64,000 nt of DNA, from positions 54,077 through 118,076 of the forward strand of contig CBDHFQ010000015.1 in the NCBI GenBank assembly GCA_965262565.1, read 5' to 3'. The stretch is from CBDHFQ01 sp965262565 (GTDB taxonomy: Bacteria > Bacteroidota > Bacteroidia > J057). Below, piece by piece: positions 1 to 9,869 of this stretch. The translations under genes were made by a program, and so were the position numbers. Each line of letters starts with the position of its first letter. Positions within the stretch are counted from its first letter, which is position 1. Below the pieces are notes generated by a model. That model had not been told where the DNA came from. It made no database searches and saw nothing but the letters and a program-made list of their open reading frames with translations.

Positions 1-2359
1 GTATTATCCGGCAGGCGACCATTGCGAGAGTAGCCAAATACACCATGGATGTCAAAGGAGATTTTCAAGCCGATCCCGATAGTAGAGATATTCTAATAGG
101 AGAAACGATCGATCAGGGCATTCCCCTGTTACACGAATCTCATGGAGCGGGAACCTTGATGTTTGGAACGGATGGCAGCTTACTACTTTCTACGGGAGAT
201 GGTAGTACGGGCGCCTTGGCTTATTTCGGTGGCGAAGAAGATGGGGCTACTTTTGCAAATCAAGCGCTACAAGATGGTATTTTGCGTCCCAAAGAAGACA
301 TAGGTTCGTTTAGGTCCCAATTAGTAGACGCCTTGAATGGAAAAATGCTTCGCATTGATCCGATGACCGGAGATGGCATTCCCAGCAATCCTTTTTACGA
401 TGCTTCCGCTCCGAGAGCCCCTAAATCAAGAGTTTGGGCGTTAGGACTGAGAAATCCCTTTCGATTTACGATCAAGCCAGGAACGGGAAGCCATGAGATG
501 GAAGATGGTGATCCTGGGGTGTTGTATGTAGGTGATGTAGGTTGGGGATGGTGGGAAGAGATCAATGTCATTTCAGAAGGAGGTCAGAATTTTGGATGGC
601 CGTTATACGAAGGATTCGAGCAGCAATGGCACTTTGGAGCAGCGGAAATTGTCAATCCAGATGCGCCAAGGACAGCTACCAATGAGTGTGAAGAAGCCTT
701 TTATTTCTTTGAGGATTTAGTGGTGCCAACAGAAGGAAGTAAATCCACATTTATTAATGTTTGTTCCGGTCAGTATGAGACGATTTCCGATGCGCAGGTA
801 TTTGTACATACCCAGCCGATCGTTTCATGGAACAATAAATCGTGGAATCCTCCTGCAAGAACGTTTGTTCCAAGACGCGATGGCAGCACTGATGAAAAAG
901 GGAATCTGGCGCATATCCAAATAGGAGATTCAGCATCTCCAGTATCAGGAACCGACTTTGAAGGAGTGTCAGCCTTAGGAGGTGTATTTTATACAGGAGA
1001 TAATTTTCCTCCTGAATATGCGCTTTCCTTTATTGCGGCTGATTTTGAACAATGGCTAAAGAAAATGGACTTTGGTCCGGGAAATGAATTACTGGCGGTG
1101 GAGGATTTTCACGAGAATGTGTCGTGGATCGTAGATTTGAAGATACATCCTTTAGACGGAACGCTATATTATGTCCTTCACAATGTAGGGGAAGTGAGAA
1201 AAATATCTTTCGGAGGAAATGCAGCTCCTATTCCTGTCATAGAAGTAGACCAGTATTATGGCGCAGGGCCTTTATCTATCCAATTCTCAGGAGCGCCCTC
1301 TTCAGATCCTGAAAACGGAACTCTTACTTATTTGTGGGATTTCGGTGATGGCAGTGGCAGTACAGAGATGAATCCCGACTGCATACCTTTGAAGCAGCTA
1401 CCTCAGCCCCAACTTCTTTTACTGTTTCTCTAACCGTAACTGATAGCTTAGGGGTATCTGCTACAGAAACGCAGATTGTTTCCCTTAATAATACCCCTCC
1501 TTCTTTTGATTTTTCGAGCTTTCAGGATGGCGACCATTATTCTATCAAAGGAATTAACAATCTTCCGTTGGAAGCTTCCGTCGTGGATGCGGAACATTCT
1601 ACAGAAGAGTTGTCTTTTAGTTGGCAAACCTTTCTACATCACAACACCCATTTCCATCCAGAGCCTGCGGATACGAATGCTACGACCAATACCTTAATTT
1701 CTCCTTTCGGTTGCGATTTTGAGACTTATTTTTATCGAATAGCCTTAACCGTTACAGATCCTGCCGGATTATCTTCCTATAAGGAAGCCTTTATTTATCC
1801 TTATTGTGGTCCTGAGTTAGCTATTACAGACTCTCTTCAAGCTACAGCAAATAGCAACAGCATTCAATTAGCCTGGACAGCCATAGAAGAAGTTAATATC
1901 GCTCAATATACCATCGAGAGAAGCGAGGATGATACTCACTTTAGCCCCATTGGAAGTGTGTCAGCACGTGGAAGTGGATCTCTTTATGAGTTCATTGACC
2001 CAACTCCCCTGGAAGCTGACAATGTATATCGGCTAAGGTATGTTACTTCAGCGGGTACCTACGATTATTCTCCTATCGTTCAGGTGAGCTTTCCTGGTCT
2101 CCCCTCTTCCAATTTCCTCATCTATCCCAATCCAGCCCAAGATCAATTGACGGTAGAATTGAGAGCGCTGGAAGGAGAGGCCACTTTGAGTTTGCATAAC
2201 CTGTTGGGACAAAACATCAAATCCTTTCGGTGGGAGAACTCACATGCTGGTCCCAGTAAAGAGGTTTTTTCTTTGAGCGATGTGTCTCCAGGAGTATATA
2301 TCTATCGTTTGCAGACGGAGACGGTGAATGAGGAAGGGTTGTTCTGGCGGGTGGAATAA
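1..2359 (+). CDS. PQQ-dependent sugar dehydrogenase-like secreted protein with PKD and T9SS domains (5' partial, frameshifted)
   Basis: The reading frame is open from the left edge, so the N-terminus lies outside the window. The first ~400 residues resemble the glucose/sorbosone dehydrogenase (GSDH) beta-propeller, with motifs such as LRNPFRF and GQNFGWPLYEG; a PKD domain (YLWDFGDGSG) follows. At about 1376-1382 the frame changes: the first frame ends at 1433, while the PKD sequence continues smoothly from HTFEAATS at 1382 in another frame to 2359. Restoring one C in the CCC run at 1374-1376 would join them. The second part carries a domain common after PKD in these dehydrogenases (HPEP, YFYRIALTVTD) and a type A T9SS sorting domain (FLIYPNPAQDQLTVEL to the end). 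Predicted role: outer-surface or secreted oxidation of a sugar or other polyol; substrate unknown. Confidence 0.8.
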
Positions 2360-2386
2360 GATAAGATTCCATAAAAACACCAAATC

Positions 2387-2660
2387 ATATGTCGCCACCT
2401 AGGGGGCTTATGTTTAACCATTTTCATCGTTTCGTATTACACAAACACCCTACGCGATTATTGTTTCGTAGGGTTTTCGACCCTTTTATAAACACCCTAC
2501 GCGATTATTGTTTCGTAGGGTTTTCGATTTCACAAACACCCTACGCTATCATATGTCGCCACCTACGGGGCTTATGTTTAACCACGTTCATCGTTTCGTA
2601 GGGTTTTCGATTTCACAAACACCCTACGCTATCATATGTCGCCACCTACGGGGCTTATTG
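2387..2660. repeat. Palindromic intergenic tandem repeat block (about 83-bp unit)
   Basis: The core ATATGTCGCCACCTA recurs at 2387, 2551 and 2634. The last two copies are 83 bp apart with nearly identical intervening sequence; the first gap is 164 bp, about two units. Each unit holds inverted arms CCCTACG and CGTAGGG (for example at 2449-2480) that can fold into a hairpin, plus a CCTACGGGGCTTA segment. Because the whole unit repeats, there are no unique spacers. It resembles the REP-like intergenic elements scattered through Bacteroidota genomes. Short reading frames inside it look spurious. Confidence 0.8.
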
Positions 2661-2780
2661 ATAGCGGGAGGGCCACAGAAAATCCTGAGAGCAGGAAATC
2701 CCGCATCCATAATTGAATCACCTAATTTTGTTCGTAAATAATTTTCCTCTATATCGTAACAAATGAGATGTGGCATATAC

Positions 2781-3413
2781 TTAATCAGTTAAATCATTTT
2801 CGTCTAAGGGTTCTTCTTTATTTTCTCCTTCTGTAAGGGACTCATCAGGTATTAATCCCTCTACCTCAAATGTGCGAATTCGTTGGGCTAGCTTTCCGGC
2901 TAATTGATACATACGATTCTTTGTTGTCGTCTCTCGCTGAAGATAACGTTTGCCTTTTCGCAGGAAATCGTTAAACAGTGGAATAATAAATGCCTTTCCT
3001 TCTTTATTCAAAAAAAGTCCATATTGATTTTTAGAAAAGAATTTTTTTTCGAGATTATGAATTAAATATTCCTCTATGAGCAATCGATCTATCCATGGTC
3101 GAAAAGGTTCGATCAGGTCGAAAGAAAGCGTAGGTTTGTTATACTCATCTGCATGTAAGATCCCTAAATGAGGATCTAAACCCGCTGCGAATAATGCCCC
3201 TTCTATAACCGAATAGAGCATCCCATACATATAATTTAGCGCTGCATTAAATGGATCCAATGCAGGTTTCCTGCTTCGCTTATCAAATTGGTCTTCCGCA
3301 GGAAGCGATTGTGCTACAGAACGCCAGTATATTCTGGCAATATTCCCTTCCACACCCATGAGGTTGGATCGACAAGAACTTATAGGTTGATCCATAAAGG
3401 TCAATGTGAACAT
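2781..3413 (-). pseudogene. cas1: Truncated CRISPR-associated Cas1 (C-terminal domain only)
   Basis: These 210 residues match the C-terminal helical integrase domain of Cas1. The three metal-binding residues are all visible: Glu22 in LMGVEGNIARIYW, His87 in LGILHADEYNKP and Asp99 in LSFDLIEPFRP, with family-like spacing. Intact Cas1 is about 300-340 residues and starts with a beta-strand domain of roughly 100 or more residues, which is missing here. Immediately upstream (3414 onward) the DNA is unrelated and contains the start of a different gene remnant on the other strand. No cas2, effector gene or CRISPR array is seen nearby. The acidic, low-complexity tail (DESLTEGENKEEPLDENDLTD region) is unusual. 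I take it as a remnant of a lost CRISPR locus; a domain-only functional protein is less likely. Confidence 0.75.
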
Positions 3414-3442
3414 TCATCTAATTAATGATTCAATAATAGCTC

Positions 3443-3547
3443 ATGGAAAAACAATCCCACCTTAACAGAGATGGATTGTGGAAAGGATTATTGGAAGACT
3501 TTTTTGAAGCATTAACCTCTGCTCTGACCGAAGAAGCAAGGCCATGA
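3443..3547 (+). pseudogene. N-terminal remnant of an Rpn/PD-(D/E)XK transposase-like protein
   Basis: A short frame begins MEKQSHLNRDGLWKGLLEDF and stops after 34 residues. This opening resembles proteins common in Saprospiria genomes that I associate with the Rpn/PDDEXK transposase-like families (recognition from memory, weak). The rest of the protein is missing. It lies head-to-head with the truncated cas1 and probably marks the rearrangement that removed the Cas1 N-terminus. Confidence 0.35.
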
Positions 3548-3571
3548 TATGAGGTTTCTTTCCCGCTCTTT

Positions 3572-3880
3572 TTGGTTAAGGGAAATCATATCCCTAAAGA
3601 CCTCCATTTCTGCGCTGGAAAGTTAATCCTCAAACCTGAATTAACGATTAATCCTGAAAAAGCTGTGAAGCATCAAGCTGAAGAAGCCATTGAAATTCCT
3701 CCTGGATTTAGTTTTAAACCTGAAAAAAGGGGTAGTTTTCACGCAACTATCGGATCCTGTGTAAATATGGAACTCCAATTTACCTACCTGACTGAAGCTA
3801 ATCCTGGATTAACATACCAATTACAGGAAATGCAGGGAACTATATATATCACCAGATTAACCAGCAACCATAAGCTTTAA
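3572..3880 (+). CDS. Small protein resembling a 3-coathanger-stack surface-protein fragment
   Basis: This 102-residue frame starts at TTG. It has the pattern seen near the C-terminus of T9SS cargo proteins: KLILKPELTI, then EAIEIPPGFSFKPEKRGSFHA and IGSC (an alternating beta-strand stack with a PGF step). There is no signal peptide and no larger host protein in frame, so it may be a fragment of a decayed secreted protein. It sits between cas1 and Rpn-like remnants, which supports the view that this stretch is degraded. Confidence 0.35.
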   Translation: MVKGNHIPKDLHFCAGKLILKPELTINPEKAVKHQAEEAIEIPPGFSFKPEKRGSFHATIGSCVNMELQFTYLTEANPGLTYQLQEMQGTIYITRLTSNHKL

Positions 3881-4090
3881 GCTTGTAAATATTTGACTTA
3901 AAAAATCATTTATGATAACAAATATCATTTACGCTCTTATTTTAATAACCTAATTTAAGATAAATAACGACAAAACATAGCTGAGGAATTATTCATGTAG
4001 ATCCGGTAGCATCGGTCATTAGGCTGGCAATAAATGCAAGCGGCAGAGGTAGCAGGCTATATGAAATTTCAATTATTTAATTGTTTAATC

Positions 4091-7000
4091 ATGAAAAATT
4101 CAACACGCATTATTTGGATTGCTATCTTATTACTTTTCATATCCTTCCCTTTTATGCTAAATGGTCAATCCGCCAGAATTGGATTCTTTAATCTGGTGGA
4201 TGCGACAAATGATGTGACGATAAAAAGATTATCTGATCCAGCTACGATTTATCTTGGGGAATACGAAGTCGACTTTAATATTGAAGCTATTCCGGAGGGA
4301 GAGGATGGTTCAGAGGTAGAAAGTGTCAAATTCCTCCTAAAAAATCTTGAAAGAGGTTCTACGCAGGTTCATGTAGAGAACGAAGCACCTTATTTAATCG
4401 GTGGCGATCTTAATGGGGATTATCAGGCATGGAATCCGGGGCCTGGCAGATATGAACTGACGGCAACCCCATATTTCGGGAATAATGCTTCAGGAAATCA
4501 AGGACAGTCTCTGACCATTTTACTCACCATTACAAAAGAAGGTATTGAAAAGGAAATATTGTTTGGAGTGGATGAATTTTTTGATGAGCTGATACGGATT
4601 GATCCTGTAACAGCAGAGGTCTCGATCGTTGGCCCTGTAGGTCCGTTTGCCAGCATCTCTTCCCTGGCTGCGGATCGCCATGGAACATTATTTGGCACGG
4701 ACATTAATAGTAAAAATCTGTTGACTTTTAATTTAGAGACAGGAGCTGCATCCGTGGTTGGGCCCACTAATGCAGATCAGATAGCAGGATTGGCCTTTGC
4801 TCCAGACGGTACTTTGTTTGGAGCTGAACCACGAACGGGACAGTTGCTTACGCTCGACCCTGAGACGGGTCTTGCGACTCCTGTCGGTCAGACAGGTTTC
4901 GAGAGAATTTCCGGTCTTGCATTTTCAACAGATGGTACGCTTTATGGATCGACTGAAGGAGGATTTTTTGGCTCTCTGTCAGAACTTATCAGAATTAATC
5001 CAACAACTGCTGAAGCTACCTTGATTGGGAGTATGGGGATTGACCTTGTTACGGGGCTGACTTTTGATAAAGACGGCCGATTGTTTGGGATCAGTCGCGG
5101 AACAGATGATATTTTCACAATCGACCTGGAAACGGCAAGCATTTCCGTTATAGGAAACCTGGGCTTAGAAGAGCGATTCGTCGGCGGAATTGAATTCGTC
5201 AAAACGGAAGAAGACCCTAATAAGCCTGATAAACAAATATTTAAGGTCTTTGAAGATGCTTTTACCAGCAATGCACCCGCACAACAATCCGTGAATTTCG
5301 GTAAGAAAAATAAGATGTTTGCCCGAAACAAATCCAGTTGGGGCTATGAATCATATGTAAAGTTCAATGTTCCTAAACCCACCAACAAATATATTCAAAG
5401 AGCCACCCTTAGGATTTATGGGTTTAATCCCAATAATAGCAGTCCGGTAAATGTAGGCGTATTTGAAACAGATGACAATTGGACAGAAACGGGAATTACT
5501 TATAACAATGCCCCACCATCTGGCTCAAATCCCATAGACAGAAAGGTGATCACCGATTCTAATGAATACTATGAATGGAACGTCACCGAATATGTTAAAG
5601 GAGAAAGCATCAAAGATGGTACAGTATCAATTGTACTTAAATCATTGAATGACAATTATGAGCGCGCCCAGTTCAATACAAAAGAGAAGGGAGAATTTGC
5701 CCCTGAACTTGTAGTGGTATATCAAAAAGATCCAGATGAGAACAAAGAAGTTTTATTCGGAGTGGATGAATTTTTTGATGAGCTGATACGGATTGATCCT
5801 GTAACAGCAGAGGTCTCGATCGTTGGCCCTGTAGGTCCGTTTGCCAGCATCTCTTCCCTGGCTGCGGATCGCCATGGAACATTATTTGGCACGGACATTA
5901 ATAGTAAAAATCTGTTGACTTTTAATTTAGAGACAGGAGCTGCATCCGTGGTTGGGCCCACTAATGCAGATCAGATAGCAGGATTGGCCTTTGCTCCAGA
6001 CGGTACTTTGTTTGGAGCTGAACCACGAACGGGACAGTTGCTTACACTCGACCCTGAGACGGGTCTTGCGACTCCTGTCGGTCAGACAGGTTTCGAGAGA
6101 ATTTCCGGTCTTGCATTTTCAACAGATGGTACGCTTTATGGATCGACTGAAGGAGGATTTTTTGGCTCTCTGTCAGAACTTATCAGAATTAATCCAACAA
6201 CTGCTGAAGCTACCTTGATTGGGAGTATGGGGATTGACCTTGTTACGGGGCTGACTTTTGATAAATACGGCCGATTGTTTGGGATCAGTCGCGGAACAGA
6301 CGATATTTTCACAATCGATCTGGAAACGGCAAGCATTTCCGTTATAGGAAACCTGGGCTTAGAAGAGCGATTCGTCGGCGGAATTGAATTCGTCAAAACG
6401 GAAGAAGACCCTAATAAGCCTGATAAACAAATATTTAAGGTCTTTGAAGATGCTTTTACCAGCAATGCACCCGCACAACAATCCGTGAATTTCGGTAAGG
6501 AAAATAAGATGTTTGCCCGAAACAAATCCAGTTGGGGCTATGAATCATATGTAAAGTTCAATGTTCCTAAACCCACCAACAAATATATTCAAAGAGCCAC
6601 CCTTAGGATTTATGGGTTTAATCCCAATAATGACAATCCTGTGAGCGTAGGGGTATTCTGTACAGATGATGATTGGACAGAAACGGGAATTACTTATAAT
6701 AATGCTCCGGCATCCAGCTCGTATCCCATAGATAGAAAAGTGGTGAGCTCCTCCAGGAGATATCATGAATGGGATGTCACCGAATATGTAACGCAGGAAA
6801 GTCTAAAAGATGAAACGATATCGATCGTACTTAAATCATTGAATGACAATTATGAGCGTGCCCAGTTCAATACAAAAGAGAAGGGAGAATTTGCCCCTGA
6901 ACTCGTGGTAACATATGTTAGAGGGAAAGATGCCGAGGAGATCCTGTTCGGAGTAGAAGCAGAATTTGATAATTTTGTTCGAATTGATCCACTTACAGCA

Positions 7001-7911
7001 AATGTGAACATTATTGGCCCTTATGGCCCATTTGCCAGCATTTCCTCCCTGGCGGTTGATAAAAAAGGGGTGTTATATGCTACAGAAACAACAAGTAAAA
7101 ATCTTTTGATTATCAATAAACAAACAGGCACAGCTACTGTCGTGGGACCAACTGGCGCTGACCAGATAACAGGCTTATCCTTTGCCCCGGATGGTACATT
7201 GTTTGGTATAGAAGAAGAAACCGGTCGATTGCTTATCCTCGACCCTGAGACGGGTCAGACCACCTTTGTGGGTAATACCGGAATCCGGGAATTACGGCCC
7301 TTGCTTTTGACCGCGGCGGCTGGCTATTCGCTGCTACAGGCTCCGGAACAGACCCAAGCCCCTCGGATTTAATCCAAATTAATCCTGTAACAGCACAAGC
7401 AACGGTAACCGGGAACCTGAACATTCCTTTTATCTCAGGATTTGCATTCAACAGAAAAGGGACACTATATGGCGTAAGTCGAGGTCCTGATATACTTTTC
7501 ACTGTCAACACAGCAACAGCAGAAATCGATGAGATTGGAAGTTTGGGGATCTCAGATATATTTATGGGCGGAATCGTGTTTGCTCCAAAGAACAATACTG
7601 AGAATCATCGTAAACTTCAACTTCTAACCACTGAATCAAAGCTGGAATCTGAATCCTTCCATGCCGGGATGAGCTTATTGGCATACCCTAATCCAGTAAG
7701 AGATAAATTTACCATCTCCTTAGAAGGAATTGAAATCAATGCAACCATTACTGTACTCAATGCAATGGGCCAGGAAATTTTCCGTGAAACCTTATTGGAT
7801 CATCAGAGAACATTAGAAGTAAATTCAAGCCAATGGAAAAATGGTGTTTACTTCATTAGGGCAGTTAATGACGATAATATCCGACATGTAAAGGTGCAGA
7901 AGCTTGAATAA
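4091..7911 (+). CDS. Large secreted propeller/DNRLRE repeat protein with T9SS type A domain (frameshifted)
   Basis: The ATG at 4091 precedes a clear signal peptide (IIWIAILLLFISFPFMLNGQ); an upstream in-frame ATG at 4034 lacks this. The order is: N-terminal Ig/cadherin-like segment, beta-propeller-like repeats (GTLFGTD..., LLTFNLETG..., GLAFAPDGTLFG), a DNRLRE/CBM96-like domain (YVKFNVPKP, WTETGITYNNAP), then the propeller and DNRLRE unit again as a near-exact copy 1194 bp later, then a third, diverged propeller. At about 7285-7291 the frame breaks (stop at 7372). Adding one G to CGGGA restores GIRGITALAF and leads into the rest of the propeller and a type A sorting domain (LLAYPNPVRDKFTISLEG) ending at 7911. 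Probably an outer-surface adhesion or matrix protein; function unknown. Confidence 0.8.
4564..6904 (+). repeat. 1194-bp near-identical intragenic tandem duplication
   Basis: GATGAATTTTTTGATGAG occurs at 4571 and 5765, a period of 1194 bp (398 codons). For roughly the first 870 bp I can spot only about five differences (for example GAC/TAC codon at 5072/6266, AAG/GAG near 5305/6499). A window of about 200 bp in the DNRLRE part is clearly diverged, then about 70 bp match closely again. This mosaic suggests recent duplication with localised change, or gene conversion. Confidence 0.9.
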
Positions 7912-8013
7912 CAAGGAAATCGTAGCAATTTCCTATACTGAGACCTTTTTTCAGAAGTTGAGACCTTTTACCTTATCTTCAAAAAAGTGATCGTTACTTA
8001 TCAATGCGTACCC

Positions 8014-8340
8014 ATGAACATTCTCTAATCAGCTAGCGGTGTATTGGCGGTTTTATTTATCATTTTGCTGTTGAGCAAAAAAATCCAGAAGTGTAGCCGA
8101 TTATATTTTGGTTCTTTGGTTTCTTGTCATCCTGTTGGCGATTACGGTTGTTTATTTGAATCACAATCAAATACCCGCCTGGCAGGGTTGGTTTGAGCTG
8201 ACAGATAGTTCGGCTTATTTGCATGGTCCCATCATTGGGTTTTATACGCGCATCCTGACTTTTTGGACATTACCAAAGACGAAGTCAAAGCAATTCATCA
8301 AGTCATGCAACAACAAGATTCATCTCTAGATAACCTCTGA
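8014..8340 (+). pseudogene. Remnant of an AraC-family regulator with N-terminal membrane domain
   Basis: Pieces in two or three frames resemble the N-terminal seven-helix membrane domain that precedes AraC-type HTH domains in Bacteroidota: LAVLFIILLLSKKIQK (8052 on), then ADYILVLWFLVILLAITVVY after a frame change near 8095, then SSAYLHGPIIGFYTRIL. After another frame change a short tail (DITKDEVKAIHQVMQQQDSS) ends at 8340. An internal stop follows MNIL at the start. Most of the membrane domain and all of the DNA-binding domain are missing. I read it as a decayed gene. Confidence 0.5.
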
Positions 8341-8357
8341 AAGGGTGATATATCTTA

Positions 8358-8379
8358 GCCTGGGGTTTCAACCCCAGGC
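8358..8379. terminator. 10-bp stem palindrome (possible terminator or REP element)
   Basis: GCCTGGGGTT, loop TC, AACCCCAGGC forms a perfect GC-rich hairpin between the AraC remnant and the 3' end of argH. It has no clear T-run on either side, so it may be a dispersed repeat rather than a true Rho-independent terminator. Confidence 0.4.
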
Positions 8380-8522
8380 ACACCCCCTAACAGCTATGGG
8401 AATCAACGAATATCTCAAAATACACTATCAGAATAAGTCTTGACTATCTCATATTACATTTCCTCTCACCCCAACCCTCTTTCAGCTAACCTACATATTG
8501 AACCCCAAATAAATTACTTACT

Positions 8523-9863
8523 TTACCTCTCCCATCCCAACAACCCTTCTACCGCTTCCTCCGCTCTCCCAAAATCAAATCCCTCCACATTCGCCTCAAA
8601 CTTCCTCCGAATCTCCCCTAAACACAAATTCCCCATACTTCCCTCATGCATATGAAATACCTGCCGCACTGGAATAAATGCTCCTGCTCCGATATCTGCG
8701 GCCACCCTCTTATACGCATCCCGAAAAGACATTCCCTCCAACACCAACGCATTCACGGCTTCTACACTAAACAGATAATTATACATAGGATCTTCCAAAA
8801 TACCTTCTTTCACCTGGATGTGCTCTACTCCAAATCTCGCCATTGCCAACATTCCCTTTAATTCCTCCACCGCTGGAAGTAACACTTCTTTGGTCAATTG
8901 TACATCCCGATGATAACCTGAAGGCAGATTCGTCAGGATCATAGATAATTCTGCCGGCAGATGCTGCAATCGATTGGTTTTTGCGCGCATCACCTCAAAC
9001 ACATCAGGATTCTTCTTATGCGGCATAATGCTGGAACCCGTCGTTAATTCTTCCGGCAATGAAAGAAAGCCCATATTCTGACTCATATACAAACATACAT
9101 CCGCCGACAGTTTATTCAATGTCCCCGCAAGATTGGCCATCGCAAACCCTAAAGCGCGCTCCACCTTTCCACGCCCCATTTGCGCATTGACCACATTATA
9201 ACTCATCTCCCTAAACCCCAACAAACGAGTGGTCATCGACCTATCTAAAGGAAAAGAAGAACCGTATCCCGCCGCAGATCCCAACGGATTTTGATCAGCT
9301 AATCGGTAAGCAGCAACAAATAGCAACAAATCTTCCGCCAAGCTCTCCGCATAGGCCCCAAACCACAAGCCAAAAGAAGAAGGCATCGCTATCTGCATAT
9401 GCGTATAGCCAGGAAGTAAGGTATCTTTATGTCGTTCGCTTTGTTGGATCAATGGGTCAAACAACTCCCTGATAGCCGACACAAGTTCTTTGATCTCCGC
9501 CCGCATCCACAATTTTATATCGACCAACACCTGATCATTGCGGGAACGACCACTATGCACCTTTTTTCCTATATCCCCTAATTCCCGGGTCAACATAAAT
9601 TCTATCTGGGAATGGACATCTTCTACCCCTTCCTCTATCTGAAATTGACCTGCTGAAATGTCCTCATATATTTTCAGCAAGGCTTCTTTTAATACTTGAA
9701 ATTCTTGTTGTTCTAACAGGCCCACTTCGGTTAGCATCTCAATATGTGCCAAAGTCCCTATCACATCATAAGGAGCTAAGCACACATCTAATTCCCTATC
9801 TCTGCCGACGGTAAATGCTTCTACTTGTTGGGCCGTTTGACCTCCTTTATCCCACAATTTCAT
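8523..9863 (-). CDS. argH: Argininosuccinate lyase
   Basis: This enzyme splits argininosuccinate into arginine and fumarate, the last step of arginine synthesis, in the cytoplasm. The 446-residue protein carries the fumarase/aspartase-superfamily signature GSSIMPHKKNPDVFE, the HSGRSRNDQ motif, and TPGYTHMQ-like LLPGYTHMQIAMP with the catalytic His region. Length is near the family norm (about 450-460). It follows the argE-like gene by 6 bp on the same strand, so they are almost certainly cotranscribed. No other arg genes are in the window. Confidence 0.95.
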   Translation of the reverse strand: MKLWDKGGQTAQQVEAFTVGRDRELDVCLAPYDVIGTLAHIEMLTEVGLLEQQEFQVLKEALLKIYEDISAGQFQIEEGVEDVHSQIEFMLTRELGDIGKKVHSGRSRNDQVLVDIKLWMRAEIKELVSAIRELFDPLIQQSERHKDTLLPGYTHMQIAMPSSFGLWFGAYAESLAEDLLLFVAAYRLADQNPLGSAAGYGSSFPLDRSMTTRLLGFREMSYNVVNAQMGRGKVERALGFAMANLAGTLNKLSADVCLYMSQNMGFLSLPEELTTGSSIMPHKKNPDVFEVMRAKTNRLQHLPAELSMILTNLPSGYHRDVQLTKEVLLPAVEELKGMLAMARFGVEHIQVKEGILEDPMYNYLFSVEAVNALVLEGMSFRDAYKRVAADIGAGAFIPVRQVFHMHEGSMGNLCLGEIRRKFEANVEGFDFGRAEEAVEGLLGWER

Positions 9864-9869
9864 ACATGA

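Noticed and set aside
2387..2660. A CRISPR array next to cas1
   Set aside because: The repeat unit is about 83 bp and repeats in full, without unique spacers of 25-40 bp between short direct repeats.
2389..2741. Coding frames inside the repeat block
   Set aside because: They are translations of the palindromic repeat and share the repeated peptide; no gene features.
7285..7295. Programmed ribosomal frameshifting in the propeller gene and usp3
   Set aside because: No slippery heptamer (X XXY YYZ) or downstream pseudoknot is evident, and the shifts occur in unrelated genes at simple homopolymers.
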